A DNA stretch of 64,000 bases from Patiria miniata (Eukaryota > Echinodermata > Asteroidea > Valvatida > Asterinidae): positions 5,151,001 to 5,215,000 of the forward strand of contig NW_024037072.1 in assembly GCF_015706575.1 (NCBI RefSeq), given 5' to 3'. The first letter of the stretch is position 1. Each line of letters opens with the position of its first letter. This document shows positions 8,940 to 20,159 of the stretch, piece by piece. The translations under genes were made by a program, and so were the position numbers. The notes beneath the pieces are model-generated. The model ran no database searches. It saw only the letters and a list, made by a program, of their open reading frames with translations, and was not told the origin of the DNA.

Positions 8940-11720
8940 TGTTTCGTGGCTTGGATCGTACTAATATCGGCGATAGTGCGCTATGTTTTCATCAATCGTT
9001 TGGCTAAAAGCACGATAAAAGACGCTTTATATGAATGGTCAACTATATGCAGGTCAAAGAGGTGGCCGTCACGCATATTTAATCACCGAATCTAAACGCG
9101 TATAGGTCCACTAGTAGCGGGCTCCGTTCTTTTTCCTACAATAACGTTGTTCGTCAACCATGAACAAATCACGGCTCATTTTGATTGAATGGGATATTTT
9201 AATCTCTTAAATGCTTGGTAATTGGTGGATACACGAGAAGCCACACTCACTATCGACTGCCTCTTAATTGGTTTGATCACGTTTGCTTCGACGTTTGGTG
9301 CAACAGGATCACATCATCAATCTCAGAGGATCGAAACAACGTTTGTTTAGTCGTACCTCTGCAAATCGTCAAATTCAGCAGATGGCACGTTCGGTCAGAT
9401 TATGCTCCAAATTTGATACCTTAATGAATTAACGAGCTCTCTATAACAGGCCTGAAAAGAACACGCTGTCAGCACCGATCATTCTCCCATCTCCCCCTCT
9501 TCTCTGGGAATTGTCTTCATCTTCGAAAATAATTGCGCTTCACGTGAATCAAACTTAACATGAAAGTAAAATCCGTAATTTCTAGACTGAAAAATTTGGG
9601 GAAGGGTACAACAGTTTTAACTGAATTGTTGAGGATAGGATATTAAACATGTGTAAGGCCTATAGTGTTAAAACAGAGTTTAAATGAAATAACTTTTTAC
9701 GAAAGTTTTTAGATGGATTGTACTTTGATAGAATGTACAGTTATTTTAAAGAAAGCGATGCTTGAAAAGGATTATGTTAAAATGCATAAACATAACTTTA
9801 AACAAAATGTGGTGTCACAGCACAGATAGAAATAAAAGGTGGACACTTGCCAATACAAAAACTGCGTAAACAGACAGATTTTACATGCAAAGGGTGTGAT
9901 CACTGTGGAAGTTTCACCTAAATAAAAATATAAAGAAAATCACAAACAAAAAATGATTTTCTTATCGCCATGACGATTGACGTGTATATTTCATGCCTCA
10001 CAATACGGAACAATAATTTTACAATGAATAGGTTTTTGTTTCATTTAAAACACATAATTAAATTGCCCCCCCCAAAAAAAAAAAAGAAGGAAAAAAAGGG
10101 GAAAAAAGGACAAGGCAAGCAGTGTAGAGCCTGTCCCCGAGCGCACACTATTCTATTATATTGTTTGGTGAATTGGGGTTTTTTTTGCGCACCAACGTAT
10201 CCTTGTTTGTTACTTTTGATTTTTATCTTCTCAAAAATAAGATTTTATCTTATCTTCGTAAATTCTTAAAAATAAGTTAGACTCTGTGTTGGGTACACAC
10301 ATTAATGTTATAATACATGGGGAATTAAGGGTCGTTGTAGTTATAGACATTTTGTTCTTCATTTTAACAATTTATTATTCGTTTCGTTTGTTAATTAAAA
10401 TTTACTTGACGTTTTGTTGTTCTTGGTGATCTATACATTTTCCGTTTTGTAACTGTTTACTGAGTTCAATACACCTATTAATTGGGCAGATATAGGGAAA
10501 ATATTTGAGGGAATTGTGCCTTTTTTGCGATGGCTCCACATCTGAAAATAGTTGTCTCATGAATGAAAGTGCACAATTGTTCCTTGCACTGTCAATACAA
10601 ATACATGTATAGCCTATACAGGTATACGTACATGAACATAAATGTGTGGCTTTTTTTAACGGTACTGTATTATAGGTTTAGTTGCTCACAAAATGGCTAT
10701 ATATACGCGCTTCCACTGGGTAGCTTAGCTTATAACGAACACGTCCAAATATTTCGTTAATTAAGCCTTTGTTGTTGTTTTTTCCTTTTGGAGCGATTGT
10801 GAAGTTTAGGACACTTTTTCCCCATGCATGCCAAACACAATCTACTTTAAGTTGTTTGTTGTGCCACATTTAGAACAAACAGCCTTGTCGTAGACAGACT
10901 GCAATATTTTTGAGGGAAATCTTGAGGTGAATTTCTCAAAGTCCTATATCTACAGAACTACAGGCAGCATTGTCTTACAACTTTGTATGTAATAGGCAGG
11001 CACAAGTAAAACATGAACACATTAATGGAGTGATGTCATGATGACGCTATCAAGTGATTTTATAAGGAAATTCCATTTTTTCTAGGAGTTCAAACAACTG
11101 ACGAAAAATTCTCCGTAGCCACGAATCAAACAAAGAAAAAATATGTTGCGACAGAAAAGAGGATCCGACTGAAAAATTGATCAAATTGCAACCGAAATGC
11201 TCAGAAAAGAAGCCCCAAGTCCAGGCCAGAGGTGCAGTGCCATATGTCTTCAGTCCTCCAATGCCATGGCTCTAGCTCAGAACTCTCAAATGTAGAATAA
11301 TTCGAATGTATAACTTTTTTTTCATGAGCTCAGCGGACGGATTTTTGGCCTATTTATTGGGATGCACCCGTAAACGTCGCACCCTACAGTTGGGTCGGTC
11401 AGGGGTGAGCTATGATCTGATGGCTAGTCTTTTTACAAGGCTGATGAAGATGAATTATAATTGTGCAGTTTTCAATGTATACGAAAACGATGAGTCCAGT
11501 TGGCAGGTACCATAAGTATGTCACGGATCACAACTGAATTTAGTACCGATTTCTAGTCTTATTTCAAGGCTGAAGATTGCTATTGTCGATAGTATTTGCA
11601 AGTAATTTGCGTGTTTAACGAAATAGTACTAGTTAATAACACGTACTTTATACCTATGTTATTTTTATGAAATGGAGCAAGCCACACATATTTTTTTTGT
11701 TTTATATTTTCTAATTCGGT
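8940..11720. other. No feature recognised
   Basis: AT-rich DNA with many short frames on both strands, an A-rich low-complexity patch at 10,068-10,115 and no repeat partner I can see in this window. A frame at 9,970-10,269 runs through the A-rich patch and is not credible. Confidence 0.4.
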
Positions 11721-11726
11721 CACTGT

Positions 11727-11745
11727 CTTTTTGACTCACCCTGTA
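11727..11745 (+). mobile_element. Isolated mariner-like terminus
   Basis: CTTTTTGACTCACCCTGTA is the same as the right end of the TIR element at 38,502-39,090, including the TA. No matching left end was found nearby, so this is a fragment. It abuts directly on SINE tail sequence at 11,746. Confidence 0.5.
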
Positions 11746-11806
11746 GGGCCTGCAGTGTTTGTGTAAAAATGCGTTGGCGAAGGGAAAAACCCTATATTAT
11801 TGAACC
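11746..11806 (+). mobile_element. SINE 3' fragment
   Basis: GTGTTTGTGTAAAAATGCGT and the following GGCGAAGGGAAAAACCC match the tail of the Ile-tRNA-like SINE at 21,508-21,640. There is no head here. Confidence 0.4.
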
Positions 11807-12317
11807 ATACAAAAATGAAGAGACAACAGACTGGTCAAGCTGTTCTTGGCAGTACATTAATGATGGGGAACCATTTATTCTAAGGCTACTAGGCTGGACA
11901 AAATTGAATTAAGAAATAATACAAGGCCAAACCGCATATGCTAGAGTCTATATTTTAACTAAGAAACAAAAGAGAACCCTCATAAACACTGAATATATAG
12001 GTAAAATGAAAGAGCCAATACTATTATAAAACAAAAATTAAACAAAAAGGGAGGGGTGGGTGGGAAGAAAACTGTTGAAGTCGGTGCTGCTAAGTCTTGA
12101 CTCAGAATGAAGCAGATCTCACTTGCCTTTACAGTATATTTCATGGCACATAAATTAAAAAACTAAAAACATTTTTTCCCTCTTGGAAATGGCCCCAATG
12201 AATTGTCCATCTGTGTTATTGTCTCATGAGGGAGATTAAACAGGATGTGGGGAACCTCTCATGTGGGGGCCATTGACCAACACTGACCATGAGCTGTGGT
12301 CGCGGTGTTTTTGTTTA

Positions 12318-12378
12318 TACTATACATGTAGAATGCTGCGATTGTGTTTGGAATGTTTAATTGGCCCATTGGGTAATT
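12318..12378 (+). mobile_element. SINE 3' fragment
   Basis: TTTGGAATGTTTAATTGGCC followed by CATTGGG matches the 3' part of the SINE at 3,990-4,285 with a few differences. The sequence before it is not clearly SINE. Confidence 0.4.
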
Positions 12379-12776
12379 TTTCATTCTGTAACATTTAATT
12401 CAACGATGTAATTCTTTACAATATGTACATTCATGTAGAAATTACATAAGGAGTACAATAATATGATATTGGATATGTACACAGTGATTAATAATAGTAG
12501 AAAAGTAGAATATTTAATAGTTAGGTGTAAGGTTAAGCGATACGCTTGTGTGCCCCAACCTATGGACAGACAAACATACAACCAAGGTACCGTAAGTCCG
12601 TAACATGGACATGGACAAACAAAACACAACGTGAGACAGACAAGACAAGCTTTAGACAAGGCCTAATTATTAGTTCACATTCAAACAACACCTTAATTTA
12701 TGAATATGAGTCGAGTAAAGCGGCGTAGCCAGGGTTCTCATCCTAACGAACTTGATGAACAACCCGCTAATAATGG

Positions 12777-13279
12777 TATACAAATAACGAATGTTTGTGA
12801 GTGCGATGGTAAGAATAATTTTATGAGGTGACAGATTGAATGTTCTATTCCACGAGGCGAAGCCGAGTGGAATAGAACATTCAATCTGTCACCGAATGAA
12901 ATTATTCTTTCCATCGCACGAACGTAAAACATTCGTTATTTGTTTTATACAACACCTGAATAAATTCTCGTCATTTGATTGGTAAATTATAAACTACAAT
13001 TTATTTCGATTTTAAAGATGTTGAACTACCCCTTCACGAAAATGTTTGAACCCAACGCTGTAGCGCTGGCTCTTTGGAACAATACGCGCTACGCTGAACG
13101 CGCACACCAGCATGCATTTTGCACGCAAATACCGCGTCATGGAACAAGCGCAAAGTGAAACGGTATAACGCACGGGTATAACGCATGGTCGCACCGTGCA
13201 TTATACCGAATAATAATATGTCACGTGATCTACAATTCACCAATCAGATGACGGGGATTTATTCAGGTGTTGTATAATA
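12777..13279. mobile_element. Snap-back palindrome element 1
   Basis: The left part (12,777-12,949) is a near-perfect palindrome of about 75-base arms around a 14-base loop, GAGGCGAAGCCGAG. The right arm's outer sequence, TTATACAACACCTGAATAAA and the next 19 bases (12,945-12,983), recurs inverted at 13,239-13,277, so the ends form a second inverted repeat. Between lies a GC-richer core of 250 bases. No coding capacity. The same plan occurs in element 2 at 34,039-34,667 with different arm sequence but a closely similar loop. Confidence 0.75.
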
Positions 13280-13334
13280 ACTTATAACCCACACCCCCCC
13301 CCCCCATACTGAGCTACACCTCTAGCTCTGCGAG

Positions 13335-14290
13335 TAACTGAGCTCTCTTTTTTTTTTTACAAAGACAGATACAGAGGGTATTGATTAAAAGAATCATCTA
13401 AACTATTCCAGTATGAGATGCCGCGCGGAACAACACTATTTTTAGACATTGACGTTCTGTTAAATCGGACGAACAAATTTCGCCTAGCTAGCGCTACTTC
13501 GAGTATTACATGCATGAATGTTAGATGTTAAGGTAAAACAAGAACTAAAACAGGAAGGGAGTAAATTATGCATTCATTTATACATTAATTTTTTCAGATT
13601 GAGGTGGTATAATTCATTACATTGTAGTTGATTTAATTTAGTAAATAATGGAGTAGAATGATCACGGTATCCAGCATTCAAAATTACACGAAACCGCTCG
13701 TTTTTGTCAAGTATGTAATTTGTTACATTTGGATGACAAACTGCCCCAAGTCAAGATGTAGTAATTTGAATATGGTAAAACGAATGAATTATAGTTACAA
13801 TGATAATAAAATATTAATCGGGAGGTAATATTTTAAACCGTTACGATTCATCACGCCAATTTTCTTGGATATTTTTGTCGCTAGTTCATCAATATGATTT
13901 TTCCAAGTTAGATTTTCATGATGATTATACCCAGGAATTTTGTGCTTTTAACCTGACTTAGCATTGAATTATTCAAAATCAAAGGAACAGATTGTGTGTA
14001 CTTGAATTGATTGGTACAAAAAATCATGTAATTTGATTTGACGACATTAATACATAATTTGTTTGCTAAAAGCCATGTACTGATCTCTCCAAGTTACATG
14101 TTGAGGTTTAGCTTCATTTACATTACCGTGAGTATACAACAAACTGTTATCATCGGCAAATATACAGAATGTTATACTGTCTGAGGTATTATCATTAATA
14201 TAAAAAAAGGAAGAGTAAAGGACCCAACACGGAACCCTGGGGTACCCCACACGTAATAACTCGATTGGTGGAATTTATAGAGTGAAATTA
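13335..14290 (-). pseudogene. Non-LTR retrotransposon reverse transcriptase, broken
   Basis: Read on the minus strand, this is the second half of a LINE ORF2. It has the motif CGVPQGSVLGPLLF (near 14,255), then after a frameshift FYIND, then FADDNSLLYTHGN with the catalytic Asp-Asp pair. Next come STKFLGIIIHENLTWKNHI (thumb side), NAGYRDHSTPLFTKLNQL and MHNLLPSCF. The typical C-terminal block YWNSLDDSF-SIPSVSVF lies at about 13,380. Stops and several frameshifts break it. The 5' part (endonuclease, palm motif A) is absent, as expected for 5' truncation. The arrangement fits the CR1/L2/Jockey group; the exact clade needs a tree. It cannot encode an active enzyme. Confidence 0.85.
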
Positions 14291-14369
14291 TACATACAAT
14301 AATAATAATATAAAGCGCATTGATCATAGTTAAAAACGCTATATATCAAAGTACCCGTTATTATTTTTA

Positions 14370-15170
14370 CTAGTGCAGGGCCAGTTGAAAATGTGCCTGT
14401 TCGGGAGGGGCAAGTTGAAAATGTGCCTGTTCGGGAGGGGCAAATTGCTTGACCGCTGGTCTTGGTTGCTTGCAGCGTTTTTGAGAACTGCTCATGCAAA
14501 CAACGCACACGATTCAATGGTGTTAGTCAAAGGTTAAACGCACACTCACAGGTTGAACGCACATTTCTTTTACATGTGGACAGACAATAATATTAATGAG
14601 AAAGAAAAGTGTGATGTTGTTTATTTACCAATTGTTGATAATGGAATAGACCCCCTCCAAGTGAAGTACCCATTGTTGATAATGGAATAGCCCCCAGTGA
14701 AAGTCGGCTAGCGCTATGCACACACACGCACGTAGTGTTAATTGTGACGGCACACGCACAACACACACAAAAGTGCTTGTTCAGAAGAGGCAGTGAACTG
14801 CTACAAACAACGCACACGATTCAATGGTGTTGTTTTCAGGTTGAACGCACACTTACAGGTTAAACACGCACAACAGTACAGTAAGGGTTGCTCAGTCGAC
14901 CGCCTAGTACAGTGATGGTTGCTCAATTGGATGTAAAATGCACGTGCCCGTGCAGCAGCCACACACGTACGTACGTGTACGTGTACATACGGCCGGCCGG
15001 AGACAAAGTATGCAGTGCTCGGCAGTCTCTTCACCCATACTGGACAATGGTATCGCCCTACAGTGAGGGTTCCTTAATCAGCCTCGACTCCATGGGCGCG
15101 CAAGGCATGATGGGAAACAACATGGCGCAGCAAGATCTCGTACCCATGGGAACGAGGTTGAGTCGGAATT
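14370..15170 (+). repeat. Dispersed repeat, partner at 27,538-27,910
   Basis: Shared blocks include GTGCAGGGCCAGT, ATGTGCCTGTTCGG, CAACGCACA...TTCAATGGTG, GGTTGCTCAGT and GGTATCGCCCTACA, in the same order at both places. Inside, a 30-base unit is tandemly doubled (14,381-14,410 and 14,411-14,440). It is rich in GCACAC/GTGCG and ends beside the 2,944-type repeat at 15,096. No coding frame is supported. Confidence 0.6.
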
Positions 15171-15371
15171 GCTAACTTTTGCACCACATGTATTCACATG
15201 CTCTGCAATACATGCACACACATGTACGTATAATACGCGTATTGTACGATGTACATACAGTGTGTGCGCATTGTTATACGGCACTGAAGTGGAAGGCGTG
15301 CTGGTGTGTACCTTGCCGTGCTTCTGGAAATATTTACACTAATTATTTTGTGATTTTTTTTTTTTTTTAAG

Positions 15372-15543
15372 ATACCGACTTAATGCAATTCCGACTTCAG
15401 TCAAGTCTACTGTGTGGTCTGAAATTACCGTTTTCTCTGATTATTCTCTTGACTATCCAAATGTCCCGAAGAATGTTCGTGTAGGTCGAGATCGTAAGTG
15501 GGTGCAGAATCCTAATGGCCTTACTGAGGTCAGCTCAAGCTAG
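15372..15543 (+). CDS. Putative terminal exon, unknown protein (relative at 37.9 kb)
   Basis: After a long T tract ending in AAG there are 56 open codons, including VWSEITVFSDYSLDYPNVPK and ending LTEVSSS before TAG (15,541). The same sequence, diverged, occurs on the minus strand at 37,848-37,985 (and 55,580-55,717). There the corresponding reading is VWSDVMVFPDFCLDDSKFPE and stops at a GTAAGT-like site. Conservation at the protein level between the two places suggests a once-coding piece spread by a mobile element or gene fragment. The GATCGTAAGTG inside could also be a splice donor. Family unknown. Confidence 0.3.
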
Positions 15544-16017
15544 TCCACCCTTAAAAAAACCCAGCAAAAACGATGACATTTTGACGTTTTTGTAAAATCG
15601 TGGTGATTTTACACGAGTCAAAATGTTGTCCCGTCATAATTTTAGGTACATTTTGTATTTGTGACTGAGTGTGTCAAGCGGCTCGTCACGGTGAGTTTAC
15701 TTTAAAAACTCGTTCTTAAACTTTTGCTCAAGGCCTGTTTCAAGATGTGAAAAAAAGGAGGCGCCGTGCCGAATACTTTATCTGGTTACTCGTGATTTGT
15801 AATGATTACTGTGAAACTTAACTTACAAAACTTTTCAGAGCTTGACTCCACCGACCAAGCATAGCATGCAAGCAACAAGAGTGACAAGATTGCGTCCAGC
15901 ATAACTATGTAGGCTGGAGACCAGCCTTAATGTAGGAGAGTTAGTGACCAGACTACGGTAGCAACGCTTTACGCGCCATCAACAACAAAAAAGAAACTTC
16001 GCGAAGCCGGCCACCAA

Positions 16018-16206
16018 CGACTCTTGGAGGGGAGTCAAATTGACTCTTTATTATAGTCCACTTTACTCTTGATAAAAGTAAGGGGCCATTAAATCTGTTT
16101 GTCGAGTCATTTGACACAACGACTCTGGGAGGGGAGTCGTGATTACTCCACATTATAGTCGACTTAAGAGTAAGGGGCCATTTTGTTTGACGAGTCATTT
16201 GACTCC
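16018..16206. repeat. Two-unit tandem repeat, about 100 bp
   Basis: Two copies starting CGACTCT-GGGAGGGGAGTC (16,018 and 16,120), each running through TTATAGTC, AGTAAGGGGCCATT and GTTTG(T/A)CGAGTCATTTGAC. GACTC and its complement GAGTC recur through both units. Confidence 0.7.
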
Positions 16207-16233
16207 GATTTGGCTATTTTTCTAAATACATAT

Positions 16234-17013
16234 GGGTCATTCCATGTCAGACCAACGCACTTTTTACCTCATGTCTTCCGATTTTGATAAAAAATTGCTG
16301 TGCTTGTAGGTCCTGATGAGCAAAACCAATTCCAAAACCAAAAAAGGAAAATCCTGGGTGCGCCACTGCTGATAATTTATATTATGAGACTGGTTATACC
16401 TCATCAGCCCTAAACATGAGAAATTCCCATACCAAGATTAATTTAAGTACCTTTACAAACAGAATAATAAGTTGTGTGGGTGGATTTCAAATGTAAAGTC
16501 TATAAATTGACTCATTTGTAACCCACCAACTGTACAAAAATAGTCATCAAGTTGTAAATTTTGAAGACCCCAATTGATTTTTAGTAGATTCTGATAGAGG
16601 AAGACATGTTCTATCAAGTCATTTTCATTTCGTTGATTTTCGGAATAATACATTATTACATAAATTGGGTCAAATGTCACGATAACATATTTAAGGTCAC
16701 GTGACCTCCTTTTCACAAACTTTAATTTTGACAAAAGAGTTGATTTGAGCATGCAATTCTTATTATATTTATACCACATTTGCATATGTTCAATGAAAAT
16801 TGACACGGTTTTGACATATTTCTACCAAAAGGGTGGTATTTTACTCTAAAAAATGTCCGTTTTTGTGGTTTCTGCCCTGGCCACATGGTAGGTCGGATCG
16901 GGCTAAAAATTGGTGTGCATTCATTGCTCATCAGGACCTACAAGCACAGCAATTTTTATCAAAATCGGAAAACATAAGGTAAAAAAGTGCGTTGGTCTGA
17001 CATGGAATGACCC
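16234..17013. mobile_element. Non-autonomous DNA transposon with 89-bp TIRs
   Basis: The ends match as inverted repeats over about 89 bases (GGGTCATTCCATGTCAGACC onward at 16,234-16,322, complement at 16,924-17,013) with only a few differences. ATAT flanks both sides and may be the target duplication. The 600-base interior has a 117-codon minus-strand frame with no recognisable domain, so no transposase. High TIR identity points to fairly recent activity. The first bases resemble the ends of the 7.6 kb element at 38,407-45,974. Confidence 0.85.
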
Positions 17014-17303
17014 ATATGCAGGATATCGTCCTAACCTATATATTAACGCAGGTGTCTAGATTCATCGTTTAGTTTTAGCGTCAATGGTATTAATTGTTTG
17101 ACGGTTTCATTGGGATTTCCCCCAGGCGACACCCCCAAATATCCCAATAAGTTCACCCTTGGCCAATGCCATATGAAAGCACCTTTTTTTTATTAAAATA
17201 ATGAATAGTGAAGATTATTAGTTTTTGGCCAAATTTGATGAATTTCGGTCAGTTTCATAGGAGATTTTTCTCTAATTCAGATCAAAATAGAGTTTTAAAG
17301 AGC

Positions 17304-17363
17304 GATTGTTGGTATAAGGCATCAGTTATTAAATAAGTGATGCCTTACATCAACAATGCAATC
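17304..17363. repeat. Hairpin, 20-bp stem
   Basis: ATTGTTGGTATAAGGCATCA pairs with TGATGCCTTACATCAACAAT with two mismatches around a 13-base loop. Weaker pairing extends outward to about 17,275 and 17,395. It could be a small fold-back repeat or a small-RNA precursor; nothing else supports transcription. Confidence 0.5.
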
Positions 17364-17994
17364 TCTGTTCAAAACAAAATTGAATCTGATGGGGAACTGG
17401 TAAACATTTTCATTTAGGGTGGTGGTTGAAATTGGCAAGGAAACCTAAATAAGTTGCAAATGTTTCACATTAGGCATATACTTAATTATTAGTTTGTTGT
17501 AAAAAATGGTGTTTTGTTGTGTCTGTTGTGTTTTGAAACTGAGGGCACATGATTCTTAGGAAAGACAATCCCATAATCCCTTATAAATCCGTTAGAGCCC
17601 TTGTGAAAACAATTCCCTAAACCATATTTCCACACAAAATATACTTTAAATATCGATGTTTTCTGGAGATCAGAATTTTAAAAATAGACCAGTTAGAACT
17701 ACCTTTTGTCCAGCAACCCCCGCCCCAACAAAACCATGTCAAAATAATGACGGACAGTTACTTTAATTTTAAAACAGAAGGACACTTTTATTACATTAGT
17801 TTTATTTTATTAACGTTCGTATGTAGGTTAACCTGTTTGTACGTGTGAAGAAAGGTCTGTTTGGCAGTGTAGGTTAATAATTGTGTGTCTCTACAATAAT
17901 AGATCGAGATATTCAGAAAACACTGCATTATTACAGCTAATCTGCGTATATTTGTATAAAATAACAATTCCAGTATGTAGCTTCAATTAAATCA

Positions 17995-18545
17995 GTGACG
18001 CTGAAAATATGGGTCTAGCTCGACACCTCATTTGATATTATTGAGCAAATTCCTGCTGATCGATAGAATTTAAATTCTATTTCTGACAATGACGGATACT
18101 TCTTCATGTAAAAGATATTTACATTATCATTGCAGGAATGGCTTCAATAAATTCCTAAAACACATGGGTCTACTTGTTTGATAAGATCGGACAAAGTCCT
18201 GCGGAGATATAGATAGACGTTAATATTTTTGATAATGGAGGATGATAATTTGCATTATTATACATAAAATACACGAATTATGGTTGTAAAAATGGCCTTA
18301 ATAAATTATTTGGACCCCAAACATGGTATAGACACCTTGATTGGTAAGATTGGACGAGATCATAAATAAAACTTGCATTTTACATAATGTCGGTAGCTAA
18401 TTGGTATATTAATTGATTTAAACAAAAAGACAAGGGTGCATTGGTGACACCCGCCGGAATATTGATCTTTAAAGTTCAAATGACAAGAAAATGCAAAAAA
18501 TATTTGTGTGGACCCTAATGCACGATTCCGTGGTCAACCCCCGGA
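17995..18545 (-). repeat. Tandem array, family 1 (right, inverted)
   Basis: Reverse complement of the array at 565-1,290: about three units with the GCGGAGATAT/GACACC/ATGGGTCTA hallmarks. It is closed at 18,440-18,545 by the same leader block (AAATGACAAGAAAATGCAAA, GGGTCCACAC, GGGGGTTGACC in complement). The two arrays face each other 17 kb apart. Confidence 0.6.
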
Positions 18546-19027
18546 CTTAGATACTGGGTTGTTTGTTTGTATTTTATTGAATTTCATAGGACTGGGCCTA
18601 TAGTTCGGCCTGGGCCTATAGTTCACATATTGTGCATTGGTGTTTGGTCACCGCGCACTGTTCGCGAGCACACAGCTGTGTACGCACATAATGCTAGACA
18701 CACACAACGTGTATCGTACATTGTATGAAAACGACAGGAAACACGTATCATACTCCGTCGTGTCCGATGTAAACTATCGTTGTTGTTGTTTTTTCGTCTT
18801 TTCTCGGGAACGTTAAGACATTAGGTTGGTTTCCTTTCAAACAGATGTTTGAAATTGGATAAGTAAACAATCCAAAACTGAACATGAAATTTTCGGGGAT
18901 TTAAGGACGCAGTACCCCCTTTTTTTTTAGTTATTATTTAAAGGCATCTCTATATACAAGCTTCGGCTTATAGAATATGCCCCCATGTATGTGCCGGTGT
19001 AGCACGAAGTAGTACGGACTCATTGGT

Positions 19028-19140
19028 GGTATTGCGCATGCATAATCTGGAGAGGGACCGGTTACGTGAGAGGGTTTAACCAATAAATGGGAAAAAGGGT
19101 CCGATTTTCATACGAGTCCGATTTTCATATATGACACCGG
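19028..19140. mobile_element. MITE fragment, partner at 40,410-40,529
   Basis: TATTGCGCATGC...GAGAGGGACCGGT...GTGA(A/G)AGGGTTTAACCAATAAA...GTCCGATTTTCATAT...CACCGG is shared, same orientation, with 40,410-40,529 (and 58,144-58,263). Confidence 0.7.
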
Positions 19141-19230
19141 CAATTGTATATTTCCTTATTGTTATTTCTTTTAATTGTGCCGTGCAGAATGGAAATAAAT
19201 GTGAACTGAACTGAAATGAACTGAATATAA

Positions 19231-19338
19231 TACGGCGATATAACGCAATAAAACACGGGGATATAACCCAATAAAACACGGCGATATAACGCAATAGTAC
19301 GGCGATATAACGCAATAGTACGGCGATATATCGCCGTA
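19231..19338. repeat. Minisatellite, 21-23 bp unit, ending in a palindrome
   Basis: Four units of ACGGCGATATAACGCAATAR with spacer AAAC or GT (19,231, 19,254, 19,277, 19,298). The fifth unit becomes the palindrome ACGGCGATATATCGCCGT at 19,319-19,336. Confidence 0.85.
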
Positions 19339-19504
19339 AGTTAAAGACAGGTGCGCAACGAATTGGCGAATACGAGCCATCGTAATAATTTGTAGCCTAC
19401 AGTTGAGAACCACGACTTCTCTGACCTCATTCAAATCTGAACTATATAAAATGTTGACTATAGAGCAGGCTGGTCGTAACGTTGAGACCAAAACAAGTTC
19501 TTTT

Positions 19505-19632
19505 AGAACTAAGCAGGACTGTTCTTATCAGAACTAAAATCTACTGAGCGAAAGTGCACAATAAGCATGACAATTTTTTTTCAGAACTAAACAGGACTGT
19601 TCTTATCAGAACTAAATTTCTACTGAGCGACA
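19505..19632. repeat. Direct repeat, two copies about 77 bp apart
   Basis: AGAACTAA(G/A)CAGGACTGTTC, TTATCAGAACTAAA and CTACTGAGCGA occur at about 19,505-19,552 and again at 19,582-19,632. Confidence 0.7.
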
Positions 19633-20159
19633 GTAGTTATTACCACATGGTGTTACCGCAAACCGAAACGACATATATTATAACGTTCAGTCAGTAATAT
19701 TTCTGCAAATATGCGAGTACTTTTTGCTGCCTTCACTGACTATACAAATCTAAAGCTGTGCTGATCTATGATGTTAGCAAAGTTGGTTGCCATAACAATA
19801 AGGGGCCGGAGGGGAATTTTTCTGTGTTTTCTCCGAAAAGTTTTTGGCGGGTTTTTCGCCCCTCCCGTAATCAGCAAATATAGCAATATATTTTCTTGAT
19901 ATAACAAGAAATGTCAAAATTCTTTGCGTTCACTTTATTCACCTGAGTCACGCCTTTAGCGATGTCTTGTCACACTGTACATGCATATAGTGGTAATAGT
20001 TGTTCAATATTTACAACGGTTGCTTAACAACCATGCATTAATCGCATATATGCTTTTATTTTATTTTATGAGTTGTATTATACTGTATTGCTAAAATAAT
20101 TTCATACATTTACCTGTTGTTTTGCATAACATATTTACAACTGAGTTAGACAATGTCAA

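Noticed and set aside
9970..10269. 99-codon basic protein
   Set aside because: Its lysine block is translated from an A-rich low-complexity run; no splice or codon support.
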